Shown here: positions 22,035 to 35,795 of the stretch, one piece after another
How positions within the stretch are numbered: position 1 is the stretch's first letter
Layout of the letters: the number at the start of each line of letters is the position of its first letter
DNA from: Deinococcus aerius
GTDB lineage: Bacteria > Deinococcota > Deinococci > Deinococcales > Deinococcaceae
NCBI RefSeq assembly: GCF_002897375.1
Contig: NZ_BFAG01000001.1
Coordinates: 310,001 to 374,000 of the forward strand
Direction: 5' to 3'
Length of the DNA: 64,000 nucleotides
Notes under the pieces: generated by a model
What the model was told of the DNA's origin: nothing
The model's input: the letters and a program-made list of their open reading frames with translations, nothing else
Databases searched by the model: none
Made by a program: the position numbers and the translations under genes

Positions 22035-22598
22035 ATGAGCGTCAAGGACAACTTCACCCCGGACGAGTGGTTCAAGGTGATGACCGGCCCCGGCCGAGCG
22101 GGCGCGGCCATCGTGGCGGCCAGCCCCAGCGGGATCACCGGCATCGTCGCCGAGGCGCAGGCGATTGCGGGCGCCATCCGCGAGCAGGTGAGCGGCCAGG
22201 GGCGCACACCCCTGCTAGAGGCGATGGCCGCCGACCTGATGGGCACGCCGCCCGATCCCAGGGGCCTGCCCCAGGGGGAGCGCGCCCGCAACATGGACGA
22301 GGCCCGCGCCCAGAGCCTGGAGGGCGTGCGCCAGGCCGTGTGGCTGGTGAGCAGCAAAGCCAGCCCCGAGGACGCCGCCGCCTACCGCCGCCTGCTGTGG
22401 TCGGTGGCCGAGCGCACCGCGCATGCTGCCAAGGAGGGCGGTTTCCTGGGCATCGGCGGCGAGCAGGTCAGCGACAAGGAACGCGCTGCCCTGGAGGAAC
22501 TGCGCGGCGTGCTGGGCATGGATGGGAGCGCCGGAAGCCTGACGGCCACGCACGAAACTCCGCCGATGGGCCCGGATGGCTCGGGGAACAGTCCCTGA
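22035..22598 (+). CDS. Conserved hypothetical protein
   Basis: 187-residue soluble, helix-rich protein of unknown function. It has an Ala/Gly-rich stretch (GRAGAAIVAASPSGITGIVAEAQAIAGAI), an acidic helical middle and a disordered tail. No catalytic motif is apparent. TAAGGT (22023-22028) lies 6 bases before the ATG, so the transcript is probably leaderless. The RidA-family gene starts 13 bases after its stop and is probably co-transcribed. Confidence 0.75.
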   Translation: MSVKDNFTPDEWFKVMTGPGRAGAAIVAASPSGITGIVAEAQAIAGAIREQVSGQGRTPLLEAMAADLMGTPPDPRGLPQGERARNMDEARAQSLEGVRQAVWLVSSKASPEDAAAYRRLLWSVAERTAHAAKEGGFLGIGGEQVSDKERAALEELRGVLGMDGSAGSLTATHETPPMGPDGSGNSP

Positions 22599-22611
22599 AC
22601 GGTCTGAACAC

Positions 22612-23019
22612 ATGAGTGACACGCCGCTCCGGGTCCGCTTCGTCAACGTGCCCGCCCTGGGTCAGGCGCCCGGCTACTCCCATCTGGCGGAGGTGCGTGG
22701 TGGCCGCACGGTCTACCTCTCCGGGCAGATCGCGGTGGACGAACAGGGCCGCACGGTGGGGGAGGGCGATTTCCTGGCGCAGGCCCGCAAGGTCTTCGGG
22801 AACATCGGCCTCGCCCTGGCGGAGGTCGGGTTGACCTTCGACTCGGTCGTGAAGTTGACCTTTTTCCTGACGGATTTTGCCCATCTGCCCCAGATGCGCT
22901 CGGTTCGGGACGAGTTCGTGAATGTGCAGAGCCCTCCCGCCAGCAGCGCCGTGCAGGTCGCCGCGCTGGTGCGCCCGGAACTCCTCATCGAGGTCGAGGC
23001 GATAGCGGTCGCCCCTTGA
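22612..23019 (+). CDS. RidA/YjgF/UK114-family protein
   Basis: 135-residue member of the Rid family, trimeric proteins of which RidA hydrolyses reactive enamine/imine intermediates. Family features are YLSGQIAVDEQG, VVKLTFFLTD and the C-terminal VEVEAIAV. The Arg of the usual PARxxV motif, which holds the substrate carboxylate in active RidA, is replaced: the segment reads PPASSAV. Imine deaminase activity is therefore doubtful, and it may belong to a Rid subfamily with another role. It is followed by the ZTP riboswitch of purH. Confidence 0.85.
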   Translation: MSDTPLRVRFVNVPALGQAPGYSHLAEVRGGRTVYLSGQIAVDEQGRTVGEGDFLAQARKVFGNIGLALAEVGLTFDSVVKLTFFLTDFAHLPQMRSVRDEFVNVQSPPASSAVQVAALVRPELLIEVEAIAVAP

Positions 23020-23024
23020 CCCTG

Positions 23025-23114
23025 TATCCTGTCCCCACGGCGGGTGGCGACTGGCGCTGAACGTGGGCGAACCACGGGGAAGCCACCCGGACCAAACCTG
23101 ATCGCGCGCCTGGG
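23025..23114 (+). promoter_or_regulatory. ZTP (pfl) riboswitch aptamer
   Basis: A TATCCT -10 box (23025-23030) precedes an RNA with ZTP aptamer features. The P1 arms CGGGTGGC (23041-23048) and GCCACCCG (23082-23089) pair perfectly. An inner CGTGG/CCACG hairpin lies at 23062-23076. The conserved GACTGGCG follows P1, and CGCGCCTGGG (about 23105-23114) supplies the 3' part, whose CGCC can form the pseudoknot with GGCG. The ligand ZTP/ZMP signals 10-formyl-tetrahydrofolate shortage, and the downstream genes are purH and folD, classic targets. Confidence 0.92.
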
Positions 23115-23115
23115 T

Positions 23116-23155
23116 CGGACGCACCGCTGCATGGGCGGGGGCGTCCGCGACTTTT
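23116..23155 (+). terminator. ZTP riboswitch expression-platform terminator
   Basis: CGGACGC (23116-23122) pairs with GCGTCCG (23141-23147) and is followed by a short TTTT (23152-23155). It starts right after the 3' aptamer element, so ligand binding could prevent termination and turn purH on. Confidence 0.75.
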
Positions 23156-23186
23156 GGGGAGGCCAGCGTATGGCACAGGGAGCGGC

Positions 23187-25603
<2,417 letters not shown>

Positions 25604-25607
25604 GGCG

Positions 25608-26924
25608 TCAGTCGCTGGAACTGGCCGGGACGACCCGGGGTTGCTCGATCTCCAGCCCCTCGGCGTGCCGAACGCTCTTGTCCCAGACGTGGCGGCGGGT
25701 GAGGTAATTCCGGTACGCCCGCGGCAGGCTGGAGAAGATGGCGAAGCCGTAGACGAAGAGCCCGCCGAACGCGAGGGCCACCATCCCCGGGTTCAGCGGG
25801 TTCTGCCGCCGATAGCGGGCCACCCACTGGGCCTGCAGGGCGAGGTTCAGCCCGGTGAGGGTGGTCGCCACCACCGGGTCGAGCACCAGCCCGCGCTCCC
25901 CGAACAGCAGCCGCACGGGTTGGCTGAGCAGCGAGAGCAGCACCAGCGCGATGGTCCAGGGGTTGGAGAGGAAGTAGCTCAGGTCCAGCCGGGCCGCCAG
26001 CGGAACCCTCGCCCGCCACAGCCGCGGGATGTAGGGGGCGCACTGCATCGTCCCCTGCACCCAGCGTGCCCGCTGGCGGGTGAAGCGCCCGAGGTCGGGG
26101 AGCCCCTGCTGGGTGACGGCGCTCTCCAGAAAGGCCAGCCGGAACCGGGGGTCAGCGAGCCGCAGCTCCAGCCCGCTGGCGAGGTCCTCCGAGAGGCAGT
26201 CGGGCCAGGGGTCCCGTCCCCGCTCGAACTGCCCCGCGAGGTAGCTCGCCCGCATGAATTGCCCGTTGCCGAAGAGCGCGACCCCGTGCCACCGCTCCCG
26301 GAGCTGTTGCATGTGCCGGATGATGAAGTACTCGATGTCCTGTTCGAGTTCCAGCATCCGGCCGATCCAGCCGTGAAAAGTGCTCGGGATGCCCGACATG
26401 CGGACCTGCACGTGCGCCTGTGCCCCCATCACCCAGGGGTCCGCGAAGGCCCGCCGCGCCCCCGGCAGCAGCCCGGGCGAAAGCCTGCCGTCCGCGTCGA
26501 GGATCACGAGAACCTCGTGGCGCAGGTCGCGGCCCTCGGCGCGGGCGTCCTCGACCACGCGCCGAGCGGCCCAGTTCAGCGCCTTTCCCTTGCCCTGGCG
26601 CGCGTGCGGGGCGACCCGGCGCAGCAGCCGAACCTGCGGGTCGGCGTCGGCGAGGGTCCCCACGAGGGCGGCGGTCGCGTCCTCACTCCCGTCGTCGATC
26701 ACGGCCACCCGCGCCTCGGGGGCCAGGGTGCGGACGCTGCGGACGGTCGCCACGATCACCTCCTCCTCGTTCAGGGCGGGAATCAGGACGGTGAAGCGCA
26801 GGCGCGGGTCGGGGGCCCGGCTCCGGCGGGGGCGCGGGAGGAGGGCGGCCAGCGTCATCTGAACCAGGTACAGGCCGAGCAGGAGCAGCCCCAGCGTGTC
26901 CAGCAGCGTGAAGAGATGGCTCAA
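25608..26924 (-). CDS. Membrane glycosyltransferase, family 2
   Basis: 438-residue processive-type glycosyltransferase, first of two paralogues here. It has an N-terminal membrane segment, then a GT2 catalytic domain with [13 protein letters not shown], the UDP-sugar motif DDGSEDAT, the metal motif DADGRLSP and the QRARW acceptor motif, then C-terminal membrane segments. I place the start at the TTG at 26924: a GAGGTG site precedes it, and the paralogue at 28380 also starts with TTG at the aligned position. A GTG at 26960 is the alternative. The cluster suggests exopolysaccharide synthesis; the sugar is unknown. Confidence 0.82.
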   Translation of the reverse strand: MSHLFTLLDTLGLLLLGLYLVQMTLAALLPRPRRSRAPDPRLRFTVLIPALNEEEVIVATVRSVRTLAPEARVAVIDDGSEDATAALVGTLADADPQVRLLRRVAPHARQGKGKALNWAARRVVEDARAEGRDLRHEVLVILDADGRLSPGLLPGARRAFADPWVMGAQAHVQVRMSGIPSTFHGWIGRMLELEQDIEYFIIRHMQQLRERWHGVALFGNGQFMRASYLAGQFERGRDPWPDCLSEDLASGLELRLADPRFRLAFLESAVTQQGLPDLGRFTRQRARWVQGTMQCAPYIPRLWRARVPLAARLDLSYFLSNPWTIALVLLSLLSQPVRLLFGERGLVLDPVVATTLTGLNLALQAQWVARYRRQNPLNPGMVALAFGGLFVYGFAIFSSLPRAYRNYLTRRHVWDKSVRHAEGLEIEQPRVVPASSSD

Positions 26925-27123
26925 GGTGCACCTCGGTGGTCCTTTCCGGTCCCGCTTCACACGTCACCCCCGGGGGTGCGGGCCGAACACGCGGCGCTCA
27001 GGTCCACTCCCCAGGCCCGGGCGGGCGGAAACGTGTCTGCCTACCCTAGCCCCCCCGCCTCCCCGAACCGTCGCAACGCTTACGGGTCGGCCCTTCCCCG
27101 GGACAGTGATAAGCTCTCCCGCT

Positions 27124-28266
27124 GTGGACGTAGCGTTTCTCACCGACGCGCCGCGCGTGGCGGGCAGCGAGGTCTGGTTGCTGGAGGTGCTGCCGCTGCT
27201 GGCGGGGCACGGCGTCCGGCCCACCGTGTTCCTCCCGCAGCGGGACACCCTGGGTGAACTCGCCCGGCGCCTCGGGGAGGCGGGCGTGGCCGCGCAGGGG
27301 TACACTGCCCCCTCCGAGCTGCCGGAGCGCACCCGGGCCTTTGACCTGCGCGTGCTCCAGGCCTGGGACCCGGCCACCTACCGGGACGTGCTGCCGCACT
27401 TGACCGCGCCGCGCCTCGTCATCACGCACGATCAGCTCGACTACCACTACCCGCCCCCCCTGCGGGGGCTGTACCGCGAGATCTACCGCCGCACCAAGGC
27501 GCGCCCCATGGCGGCGGCGGAAGGCCTGGTCACCGTCTCGGCCTGGGGCGGGGCCTTCCTGCGGGAGCAGATGGGCCTGCGGGACGTGGGCGTGGTGACG
27601 AACGGGGTCGATCCGCTGCGCTTCCGCCCGGCGCGGGGGGCCGAGCGGGCGGAGCTGCGCGCGGGCTTCGGGTTCGGGCGCTTCACCGTCCTCGTGCCGG
27701 GCCGTTTCGCCCCCGAGAAGAACCAGCTCGCCGCCCTGCGCGCCGCCCGCCACGCGCCGGAGTTGGACTTCGTGTTCGTGGGGGACCAGGATTCCGGGCT
27801 GGGGGCGGCCACCCGCGCGCTGCGCCGCCTGTTGGGGCTGGGCAACGTCCGCTTCCTGGCGCGGCGCTGGGACATGCCCGAGCTGTACCGCGCCTCGGAC
27901 GCCCTGCTGCAACCCACACTCGCGGAGAACCAGTCGCTGGTGACCCTGGAGGCGATGGCGTCCGGCCTGCCTGTCGTCTCGACCCCCATCCCCGCCCAGC
28001 GGGAGCTGATCGCCGACGGGGTGACGGGCCTGCTCGTCCCGCCGCAGGGCCCGCTGCTCGCCGCCGCCCTCCGGGCCCTGGCGACGCACCCAGAGCGGGC
28101 CCGCGGGATCGGCCTGGCCGCCCGCGAACACGTCCTGGGGCACCACACCCTGAATCACACCGCCGCTGCGGTGGCGGGGGTACTGCGCGGGGCGGTCGCC
28201 GGGGGTGCGTCCGCCGGGTTCGGACGGCCCGGCCAGTGGGGTAACAGAACCGCCGCCGGGACCTAA
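27124..28266 (+). CDS. Glycosyltransferase, family 4-like
   Basis: 380-residue retaining glycosyltransferase with two Rossmann-like halves. The acceptor half is N-terminal; the donor half has VVTNGVDPLRFRP, LVPGRFAPEKNQLAALRA and the conserved EX7E region in LQPTLAENQSLVTLEAMASGLPVV. No membrane segments are apparent, so it probably acts at the cytoplasmic face. TAAGCT (27110-27115) lies 8 bases before the GTG at 27124, a leaderless promoter. It is divergent from one GT2 gene and 113 bases upstream of the other. Confidence 0.87.
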   Translation: MDVAFLTDAPRVAGSEVWLLEVLPLLAGHGVRPTVFLPQRDTLGELARRLGEAGVAAQGYTAPSELPERTRAFDLRVLQAWDPATYRDVLPHLTAPRLVITHDQLDYHYPPPLRGLYREIYRRTKARPMAAAEGLVTVSAWGGAFLREQMGLRDVGVVTNGVDPLRFRPARGAERAELRAGFGFGRFTVLVPGRFAPEKNQLAALRAARHAPELDFVFVGDQDSGLGAATRALRRLLGLGNVRFLARRWDMPELYRASDALLQPTLAENQSLVTLEAMASGLPVVSTPIPAQRELIADGVTGLLVPPQGPLLAAALRALATHPERARGIGLAAREHVLGHHTLNHTAAAVAGVLRGAVAGGASAGFGRPGQWGNRTAAGT

Positions 28267-28379
28267 ACTAGACCTGAGCCCGGACGGCCCGGTTCTCACC
28301 GGCACCCGGCAGAGTTGGAAGCGAAAGGGCGCCCCGCGAGCCCGAGCGTGGCCGTGAGCCGCCCGCCCCTGGAGACCTT

Positions 28380-29708
28380 TTGAAGAACTTCCTCGTGTCG
28401 CTCGACGTGGTGGGGCTGGTCCTCTTCGCGCTGTTCGCCATTCAGCAGACCGCCGCCGCCCTGATGCCCCGCCTGAGGCTGCCGACCGCCGACTCCGGCA
28501 TGGACCTCATCTTCCTGATCCCGGCCCTCAACGAGGTGCAGGTCATTGAGGCGACCCTGCGCAACCTGCGCGAGACGGTGCCGGAGGCCCGCCTGGTCGT
28601 GATCGACGACGCGAGCGATGACGGGACGGACGCGGTCGTGAGGCGGCTGGCCCGGCAGGACCCGGCGATCCGGCTGCTGCGGCGCGAGTTCCCGGAGGCG
28701 CGGCAGAACAAGGGCCGGGCGATGAACTGGGCGGTGGCCCGCCTGCTCGCGGACGGTACGGTGCGCGGCGACCTGCGGCGAACGGTCTTTATCGGCCTGG
28801 ACGCCGACGGGCGTATCGGCCGGGACTTCGTGCGGCAGGTGTACGGCGCCTTCCAGGACGAGCGGGTGGCGGCGGCGCAGGGCTGGATGCGCTACCGCCA
28901 GGAGGTGCCCGGGGTGCGCGGCTGGCGCGGCGGGCTGGCCCGGGCCTTGCTGCTGGGTCAGGACGTGGAGAACTTCATCCTGGGGCACACCCAGCGGTTC
29001 CGGCACCGGGCGGGCACCGCGTCGCTGACGGGCAACGGCCAGTGCATGCGCGCGAGCTACGTGGCGGCGCAGCTCGCCCGGGGGGTAGACCCCTGGCCCG
29101 ACGTGCTGCTGGAGGACTTCGGGAGCGCGGTCGAGATCCGGCTCGACAGCCCCGAGCACCGCATCGCGTTCCTGGACGCCCACGTGCGGCAGCAGGGCAT
29201 GATCGAGGTCCGGCCCCTGCTGCGGCAGCGCGCCCGCTGGAACCAGGGCACCCTGGAGTGCCTGCGCTACCTCCCGGCCCTGTGGCGCTCGCGGGCCCAC
29301 CCGGTCACCCTGCTCGACTTCACCTACCTGATCTGCGGCCCGTACCTCGCGTCGTTCCTGCTCCTGAGCATCCTGACCCAGCCCCTGCGGAGGGTGCTCC
29401 ACGGGGAGGGGCTCACGCTGCCGGGGTGGACCGGCCTCCTGCTGAGCGTGCTGCCGCTCGCCTTCCAGGTGAACTGGGCCCTGCGCTATTGCCGCGAGCG
29501 GCGCCTGCCGTGGTGGATGGTGCCCTGCACGGTCGCGCTGCTGCCGCTCTTCGGCTTCCTGACCTTCTGGGCGCTGCCGCTGGCGTTTTACAATCACCTC
29601 TCGGGCCGCAAGGGCTGGTACAAGAGCGTGCGCCACGACGAGGGACCGGGGCGCGATCCCGGAAACGGCCCGGAGAAGACCCCGACCCTGCGCGTCTCCG
29701 GGGACTGA
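28380..29708 (+). CDS. Membrane glycosyltransferase, family 2 (paralogue)
   Basis: 442-residue paralogue of the product of 25608-26924, with the same plan: N-terminal membrane segment, FLIPALNEVQVIE, DDASDDGTDAV, LDADGRIGRD, RQRARWNQGTLE, and several C-terminal membrane segments. It starts with TTG at 28380 after GGAGA. The 113-base leader shares a motif with the leader of the paralogue. Together with the GT4 gene it probably builds one surface polysaccharide, the two paralogues adding different sugars or linkages. Confidence 0.87.
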   Translation: MKNFLVSLDVVGLVLFALFAIQQTAAALMPRLRLPTADSGMDLIFLIPALNEVQVIEATLRNLRETVPEARLVVIDDASDDGTDAVVRRLARQDPAIRLLRREFPEARQNKGRAMNWAVARLLADGTVRGDLRRTVFIGLDADGRIGRDFVRQVYGAFQDERVAAAQGWMRYRQEVPGVRGWRGGLARALLLGQDVENFILGHTQRFRHRAGTASLTGNGQCMRASYVAAQLARGVDPWPDVLLEDFGSAVEIRLDSPEHRIAFLDAHVRQQGMIEVRPLLRQRARWNQGTLECLRYLPALWRSRAHPVTLLDFTYLICGPYLASFLLLSILTQPLRRVLHGEGLTLPGWTGLLLSVLPLAFQVNWALRYCRERRLPWWMVPCTVALLPLFGFLTFWALPLAFYNHLSGRKGWYKSVRHDEGPGRDPGNGPEKTPTLRVSGD

Positions 29709-29723
29709 GCGCCCCCGGGCGAC

Positions 29724-32167
<2,444 letters not shown>

Positions 32168-32224
32168 TTATCGTCCGCGTGACCTTCCCTGATCGGTCCC
32201 GCGCGCGGCCATCGTCGGCCGTCA

Positions 32225-32312
<88 letters not shown>

Positions 32313-32335
32313 GCTCCACGCGGGAGCTAGGGAGA

Positions 32336-32365
32336 AGGGTAGCAGGGCGGGCGCGGGGGGGTCAA
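32336..32365 (-). promoter_or_regulatory. Promoter of metY-metX
   Basis: TTGACC (32360-32365) and TACCCT (32336-32341) on the minus strand are 18 bases apart. Transcription would begin near 32329, about 17 bases before the aptamer. Confidence 0.65.
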
Positions 32366-32438
32366 CCGGGGGTCAGGGGGTGAGAGGTCGGGCGTGCTGC
32401 GCCTCATCAGGGGTTGGGGGACAAAGCCCAGGAGGAGG

Positions 32439-32501
32439 GCCAGGACACTCTGGCCGGCCTTGGGCATCAGCCCCGCTCGCCCCCACCCAGACTCCCCTGG
32501 G
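32439..32501 (+). repeat. Degenerate copy of the composite intergenic repeat
   Basis: Within the gene-free stretch 32366-32675, CCAGGACACTC...GGCCTTGGG...CGCCCCCACCCAG resembles the second half of the repeat at 19873-19936 with many mismatches. I see no gene or other signal in the rest of this stretch. Confidence 0.5.
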
Positions 32502-32675
32502 ACATGCCTGAGGTGCAATACGGAAAGCACCGTGTGGGATGAGGAACTTTTCAAGCGTCCTGGCGGCAATTCTTCTCCTTGGACGATGGCCTGGCCGCTC
32601 AGGAGAAGGGCGTTTTCTGGAGTCTTCCAGCCTCCCGGAGGATTCCCGCAACTGGGGGCACGCCGCGCCTTTCCT

Positions 32676-33065
32676 TCAGTCCCGCGCTCCCGCGCACGCC
32701 GGGCATTGCCCGTACAGGGTGACCTCGTGCGCCTCCACGATGAAGCCGCCGGGGTAGACCGTGCCGTGCGGCAGGGCGACCGGGCAGGCGTGCAGGGTGA
32801 AGACCCGCCCGCAGCGGGTGCAGGAGAAGTGGTGGTGGTGGCCCCGCCCGGCGGGCTCGTAGCGCGTCTCGCCGTCCAGCGTGACGGGGTGGATGCGGCC
32901 CTGCTCGGTCAGCAACTTGAGGGTGCGGTACACCGTCGCCACCCCCAGTCCCGGCAGGTCGGCCTGCGCGCGGGCCAGCACGTCCCCCACGGCCAGGGGT
33001 CCCTCCGCGCCGTCGAGAACGCGGGCGATCACGTCGCGCTGGCGGGTGCTGCGGGTCGCCGTCAT
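32676..33065 (-). CDS. Fur-family metalloregulator, probably Mur/Fur type
   Basis: 129-residue metal-responsive repressor. The winged helix includes [12 protein letters not shown]. The metal sites are HHHHF (76-79), two CxxC pairs that usually hold structural zinc (Cys82/85 and Cys121/124) and the GxHEVxxYG segment with His113. In Deinococcus radiodurans a Fur homologue encoded close to crtB-crtI was described as the manganese regulator Mur; the same neighbourhood here suggests orthology, but Fe or Zn sensing cannot be excluded. TAGCCT lies just before the ATG (leaderless), and a perfect palindrome sits over the -35 region, pointing to autoregulation. Confidence 0.87.
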   Translation of the reverse strand: MTATRSTRQRDVIARVLDGAEGPLAVGDVLARAQADLPGLGVATVYRTLKLLTEQGRIHPVTLDGETRYEPAGRGHHHHFSCTRCGRVFTLHACPVALPHGTVYPGGFIVEAHEVTLYGQCPACAGARD

Positions 33066-33084
33066 GGGGGCAGGCTAGCAGACG

Positions 33085-33100
33085 TGATACCGGCGTATCA
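33085..33100 (-). promoter_or_regulatory. Palindromic operator candidate upstream of the Fur/Mur gene
   Basis: TGATAC-CGGC-GTATCA has perfect 6-base arms and ends about 7 bases from the TAGCCT -10 box (33073-33078), so it covers the -35 position of the Fur-family gene. Confidence 0.6.
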
Positions 33101-33159
33101 GAAAAGGCCACACAAAACCCGGCCTTCCTGCCTGGGAAAGCCGGGGAGGGACTGGGGAC

Positions 33160-33837
33160 TCAGCGGATGTTGGGGTTCATCTTCTCCTGCGGGTCGATGG
33201 GGCTGCCCTGCGCCCCCGCGACCACCGTGCTCGTCGGGGTGGGGACGCTGCTGCCCGTGCCCGGCGTGCTCAGGCCCCCCGGCACTCCCGTGCGCGCCGC
33301 GTCGTCGGCCTCGCCCCCCTGGTCGCGTTTCAGGAAGCTGGCCGTCCCGCCCGTGCTGGGGGAAGCCGCCGGGCTCCGGCTGGGGAGGCGGGAGGCACTG
33401 GCCGCGCTCGCCGCCCCACCGGACTTCTGGCCCCCCTTCGGCCCCGGCTCCTGCCCGGCGCGCTCCAGCAGGTTGTTCGCCATCTCCTCCAGCCGCGGCG
33501 CGATCACCCGGTCGTTGAGGACCTTGAAGGCCAGGGTCGTCGCCGTGGCGATCAGGGCGCTCCCCACTCCGCCCTTGCCCTGCTGCTTCTGCTGGGCCTT
33601 GATCAGCTCCTTCTGGTGCTTGATCGGGCTGTCCACGTCCACGTAGATCTTCTTCGTGCGCTTGAATTGCCGCCCGATCACGACGCCGAGCAGCGCCCCC
33701 ACCGCCGAGGCCCCGCCCAGCATCTTGAGGGGCTCTTTCTGCATCTGGACCTGGAGGTTGGTGCGTTCGGCCAGGGCGTCCACGCTGGCCTTCAGGCGGG
33801 CGCGGGCCTCCTCGCGCTCGTCGCGGTATCCCGTCAT
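33160..33837 (-). CDS. Hypothetical envelope protein with glycine-zipper-like segment
   Basis: 225-residue protein. The N-terminal 30 residues are a charged amphipathic helix ([23 protein letters not shown]). Next is a short Gly/Ala membrane-like segment ([20 protein letters not shown]), then a Lys/Gln-rich helix and a long Ser/Pro/Gly-rich disordered tail. The plan recalls YqjD/ElaB-like or DUF3618 proteins, which sit in the membrane, but the match is by layout rather than motif. Its ATG overlaps the stop of the upstream holin-like gene (TGATG), so the two are translationally coupled and probably work together. Confidence 0.65.
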   Translation of the reverse strand: MTGYRDEREEARARLKASVDALAERTNLQVQMQKEPLKMLGGASAVGALLGVVIGRQFKRTKKIYVDVDSPIKHQKELIKAQQKQQGKGGVGSALIATATTLAFKVLNDRVIAPRLEEMANNLLERAGQEPGPKGGQKSGGAASAASASRLPSRSPAASPSTGGTASFLKRDQGGEADDAARTGVPGGLSTPGTGSSVPTPTSTVVAGAQGSPIDPQEKMNPNIR

Positions 33838-34982
33838 CAGTACCCCTCCTTTTTCATGTCTTCCTGGAAGGTGGGCGCCGTGCTGACCTCGATGCCGGGA
33901 GCGTCCTTGAGCACCACGGGACGCTGAATGTTGGGGTCGGGCTTGTCGTGGCCGCCGTGCCCCCCGGCCCCCGCGTCGTGCGTCTCCGAGCCGTCGAGCT
34001 TCTTGTTCAGGCCGCTGCCGTACACCTGCGGCTCGCCGTCCTCGGTCGCCTCGTACACGGGGAGGCGCACCTCGCCCGCGTCGGTGCCCCGGAGGGCGGT
34101 GCCCTGCGACTCGCCGAACCGTTCGGTGAGCGGCGTCTTGATCCCCGCCCCCCGGTCGCTGGCATTCACGCCGGGATCGCCCGAGGTGAAGCCGGAGGAG
34201 TCGAGCCCCGGGCGCACCACCCCGCGCTGACGGTCCTGCTCCATCTGCGCGGCGGTGGCGTTCGCGGCGGTGCCGGTGTGTTGCAGGCCGTCGCTCCTCA
34301 CATTGCGGCGCTGGTCCGGGGTATCAGTGGCGACCCCGCCGCCCTGTCCCATGCTGCCCTGCACGCCGCCCGGCTCGCTGCTGGGGTGCCGGGTTTCCCC
34401 ACCCACCGACCCCGTGCTGGAGGTCAGCGTGCCGGACGAACGGGACCCGGACCCCAGAGGTCTCGTTTCCCCGGTGCTCAGGTTCACGACCGTCCGGGGC
34501 TGGGTGCCCGACTGGTGGGGGGTGAACTGGGTGGACACCGCCCCCGCAGCGTCCGAAGAGGCTCCCTGGCGCTTCGCCGCCTGCTCGGCCTGGTACTGGG
34601 CCTCGAGCTGCTCGTCCTCGGTCAGGGGGCGGTTGGGGCGCCGTTCCTCCTCGTCGCGCGGGACCTCGGTGCCCAGGCGGCGCAGGCCGACCAGGATCAG
34701 GGCGCCGGTCAGGCCGAAGGCCACCAGGGCGATGAGCAGGGCGGCCAGCCAGGGCCCCAGCCCCAGCCGAATCAGGCCGTAGAACACCGCCAGGATCAGG
34801 AAGATCAGGCCCAGCACCAGCGGGCCGACCGACGCGAGCAGCAGCACCACACCGATCCCCTTGGCCTTGGCGACGTTGCCCACCTGGCGCAGCAGCGCGC
34901 GGATCTCCGTCTTGACGAGCGTGAGCGCCGCGTCGAACACGTCGACGAGCGCCCCCCCCATGCTCTTGCGTTCTTCTTGCAT
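33837..34982 (-). CDS. Phage-holin-superfamily III / YqjE-like membrane protein with long disordered tail
   Basis: 381-residue protein. Residues 1-110 look like the YqjE/holin superfamily III domain: a cytoplasmic helix ([22 protein letters not shown]) and two membrane segments ([23 protein letters not shown] and [21 protein letters not shown], listed here only as landmarks). The following 270 residues are Gln/Ser/Gly/Thr-rich and probably disordered, much longer than in typical family members of about 130 residues. The name holin is historical; lysis is not implied. GGAGG precedes the ATG. The partner gene is coupled downstream. Confidence 0.7.
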   Translation of the reverse strand: MQEERKSMGGALVDVFDAALTLVKTEIRALLRQVGNVAKAKGIGVVLLLASVGPLVLGLIFLILAVFYGLIRLGLGPWLAALLIALVAFGLTGALILVGLRRLGTEVPRDEEERRPNRPLTEDEQLEAQYQAEQAAKRQGASSDAAGAVSTQFTPHQSGTQPRTVVNLSTGETRPLGSGSRSSGTLTSSTGSVGGETRHPSSEPGGVQGSMGQGGGVATDTPDQRRNVRSDGLQHTGTAANATAAQMEQDRQRGVVRPGLDSSGFTSGDPGVNASDRGAGIKTPLTERFGESQGTALRGTDAGEVRLPVYEATEDGEPQVYGSGLNKKLDGSETHDAGAGGHGGHDKPDPNIQRPVVLKDAPGIEVSTAPTFQEDMKKEGY

Positions 34983-35041
34983 ACATCCTCCAGCAAATCC
35001 CGCCGAGGGGCGAGACAGTCCTGCCCAGCATAATGAACCCC

Positions 35042-35710
35042 GTGGGTAATCCGCGCCAGAGCCAAGAAAACCTGAACCCCGAGTTGCCCCTCACCCCGGC
35101 GCAGCGCAGCAACCTCTGGCCGCTGACCGCCCGGGGCTACCCGGCGTGGCGGGCACAGTCCCTGACGTGGCTCTCCGGGCAGCCTTTCCCGCTCGAACGG
35201 GAGGCGCGGCTGTTCCTCGGGCTGTGCCGTCCCCAGCCCGGGCAAGACTGGCTGGACGCGGGCACGAGCGCGGGCTTCTATGCGGGCCTGCTCGCGCGGA
35301 CGGGCTGCCGGGTCCTCGCCGCCGACCTCAGCGCCCCCATGCTGGCCGAGGCGCGGCGGCGGGAGGATCACCCGAACATCGACTGGCTCCTCACGAACCT
35401 GGAGGCGAGCGGGCTGCCGGACGCGAGCTTCGACGGCGTCACGGTGGGCGCGACCCTCAACGAGACGCACGACCCGGCCCGCCTTCTGGCCGAACTCTCG
35501 CGCCTCACCCGTCCGGGCGGCGGGCTCTGGCTGATGTACCTGGGGCGGACGGGCGGGCCCCTCCAGCGCCTCCTCTCGCTTCCGGCCACGGGCGGCCTGA
35601 CCTTTCCTGACCCCGCCTGGGTGGCACGGCAGCTCCCCGGCTGGACGCGGACGGACGGGCTGCGGGTGGGGGCTGTGGTGTTCGAGCGATACGTGAAAGG
35701 GGTGGCCTGA
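35042..35710 (+). CDS. Class I SAM-dependent methyltransferase
   Basis: 222-residue Methyltransf_11-like enzyme. SAM-binding motif I is [15 protein letters not shown], followed by [34 protein letters not shown] and [17 protein letters not shown]. The substrate is unknown. An ATG at 35033 exists, but CATAAT (35029-35034) overlaps it and stands 7 bases before the GTG at 35042, so the GTG is the likelier leaderless start. It lies 85 bases upstream of crtB on the same strand, so a link to carotenoid or quinone modification is possible but unproven. Confidence 0.82.
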   Translation: MGNPRQSQENLNPELPLTPAQRSNLWPLTARGYPAWRAQSLTWLSGQPFPLEREARLFLGLCRPQPGQDWLDAGTSAGFYAGLLARTGCRVLAADLSAPMLAEARRREDHPNIDWLLTNLEASGLPDASFDGVTVGATLNETHDPARLLAELSRLTRPGGGLWLMYLGRTGGPLQRLLSLPATGGLTFPDPAWVARQLPGWTRTDGLRVGAVVFERYVKGVA

Positions 35711-35795
35711 GCGCCCGGGCCAGCCCCCCGTCTGTAAGAAAGCGTGACTTTTCCCCCCCGCCGCCCCCGTACACTCGCATCAGAGGTCCCCGACT

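Noticed and set aside
28267..28379. c-di-GMP-I riboswitch before the second GT2 gene
   Set aside because: Some boxes are loosely similar, but the conserved GGCAAACC and GACGCAAAGCC segments are not present and the tetraloop stem does not pair.
33837..34982. Prophage remnant because of a holin-like protein
   Set aside because: No other phage genes are near. The superfamily name covers chromosomal envelope proteins such as YqjE.
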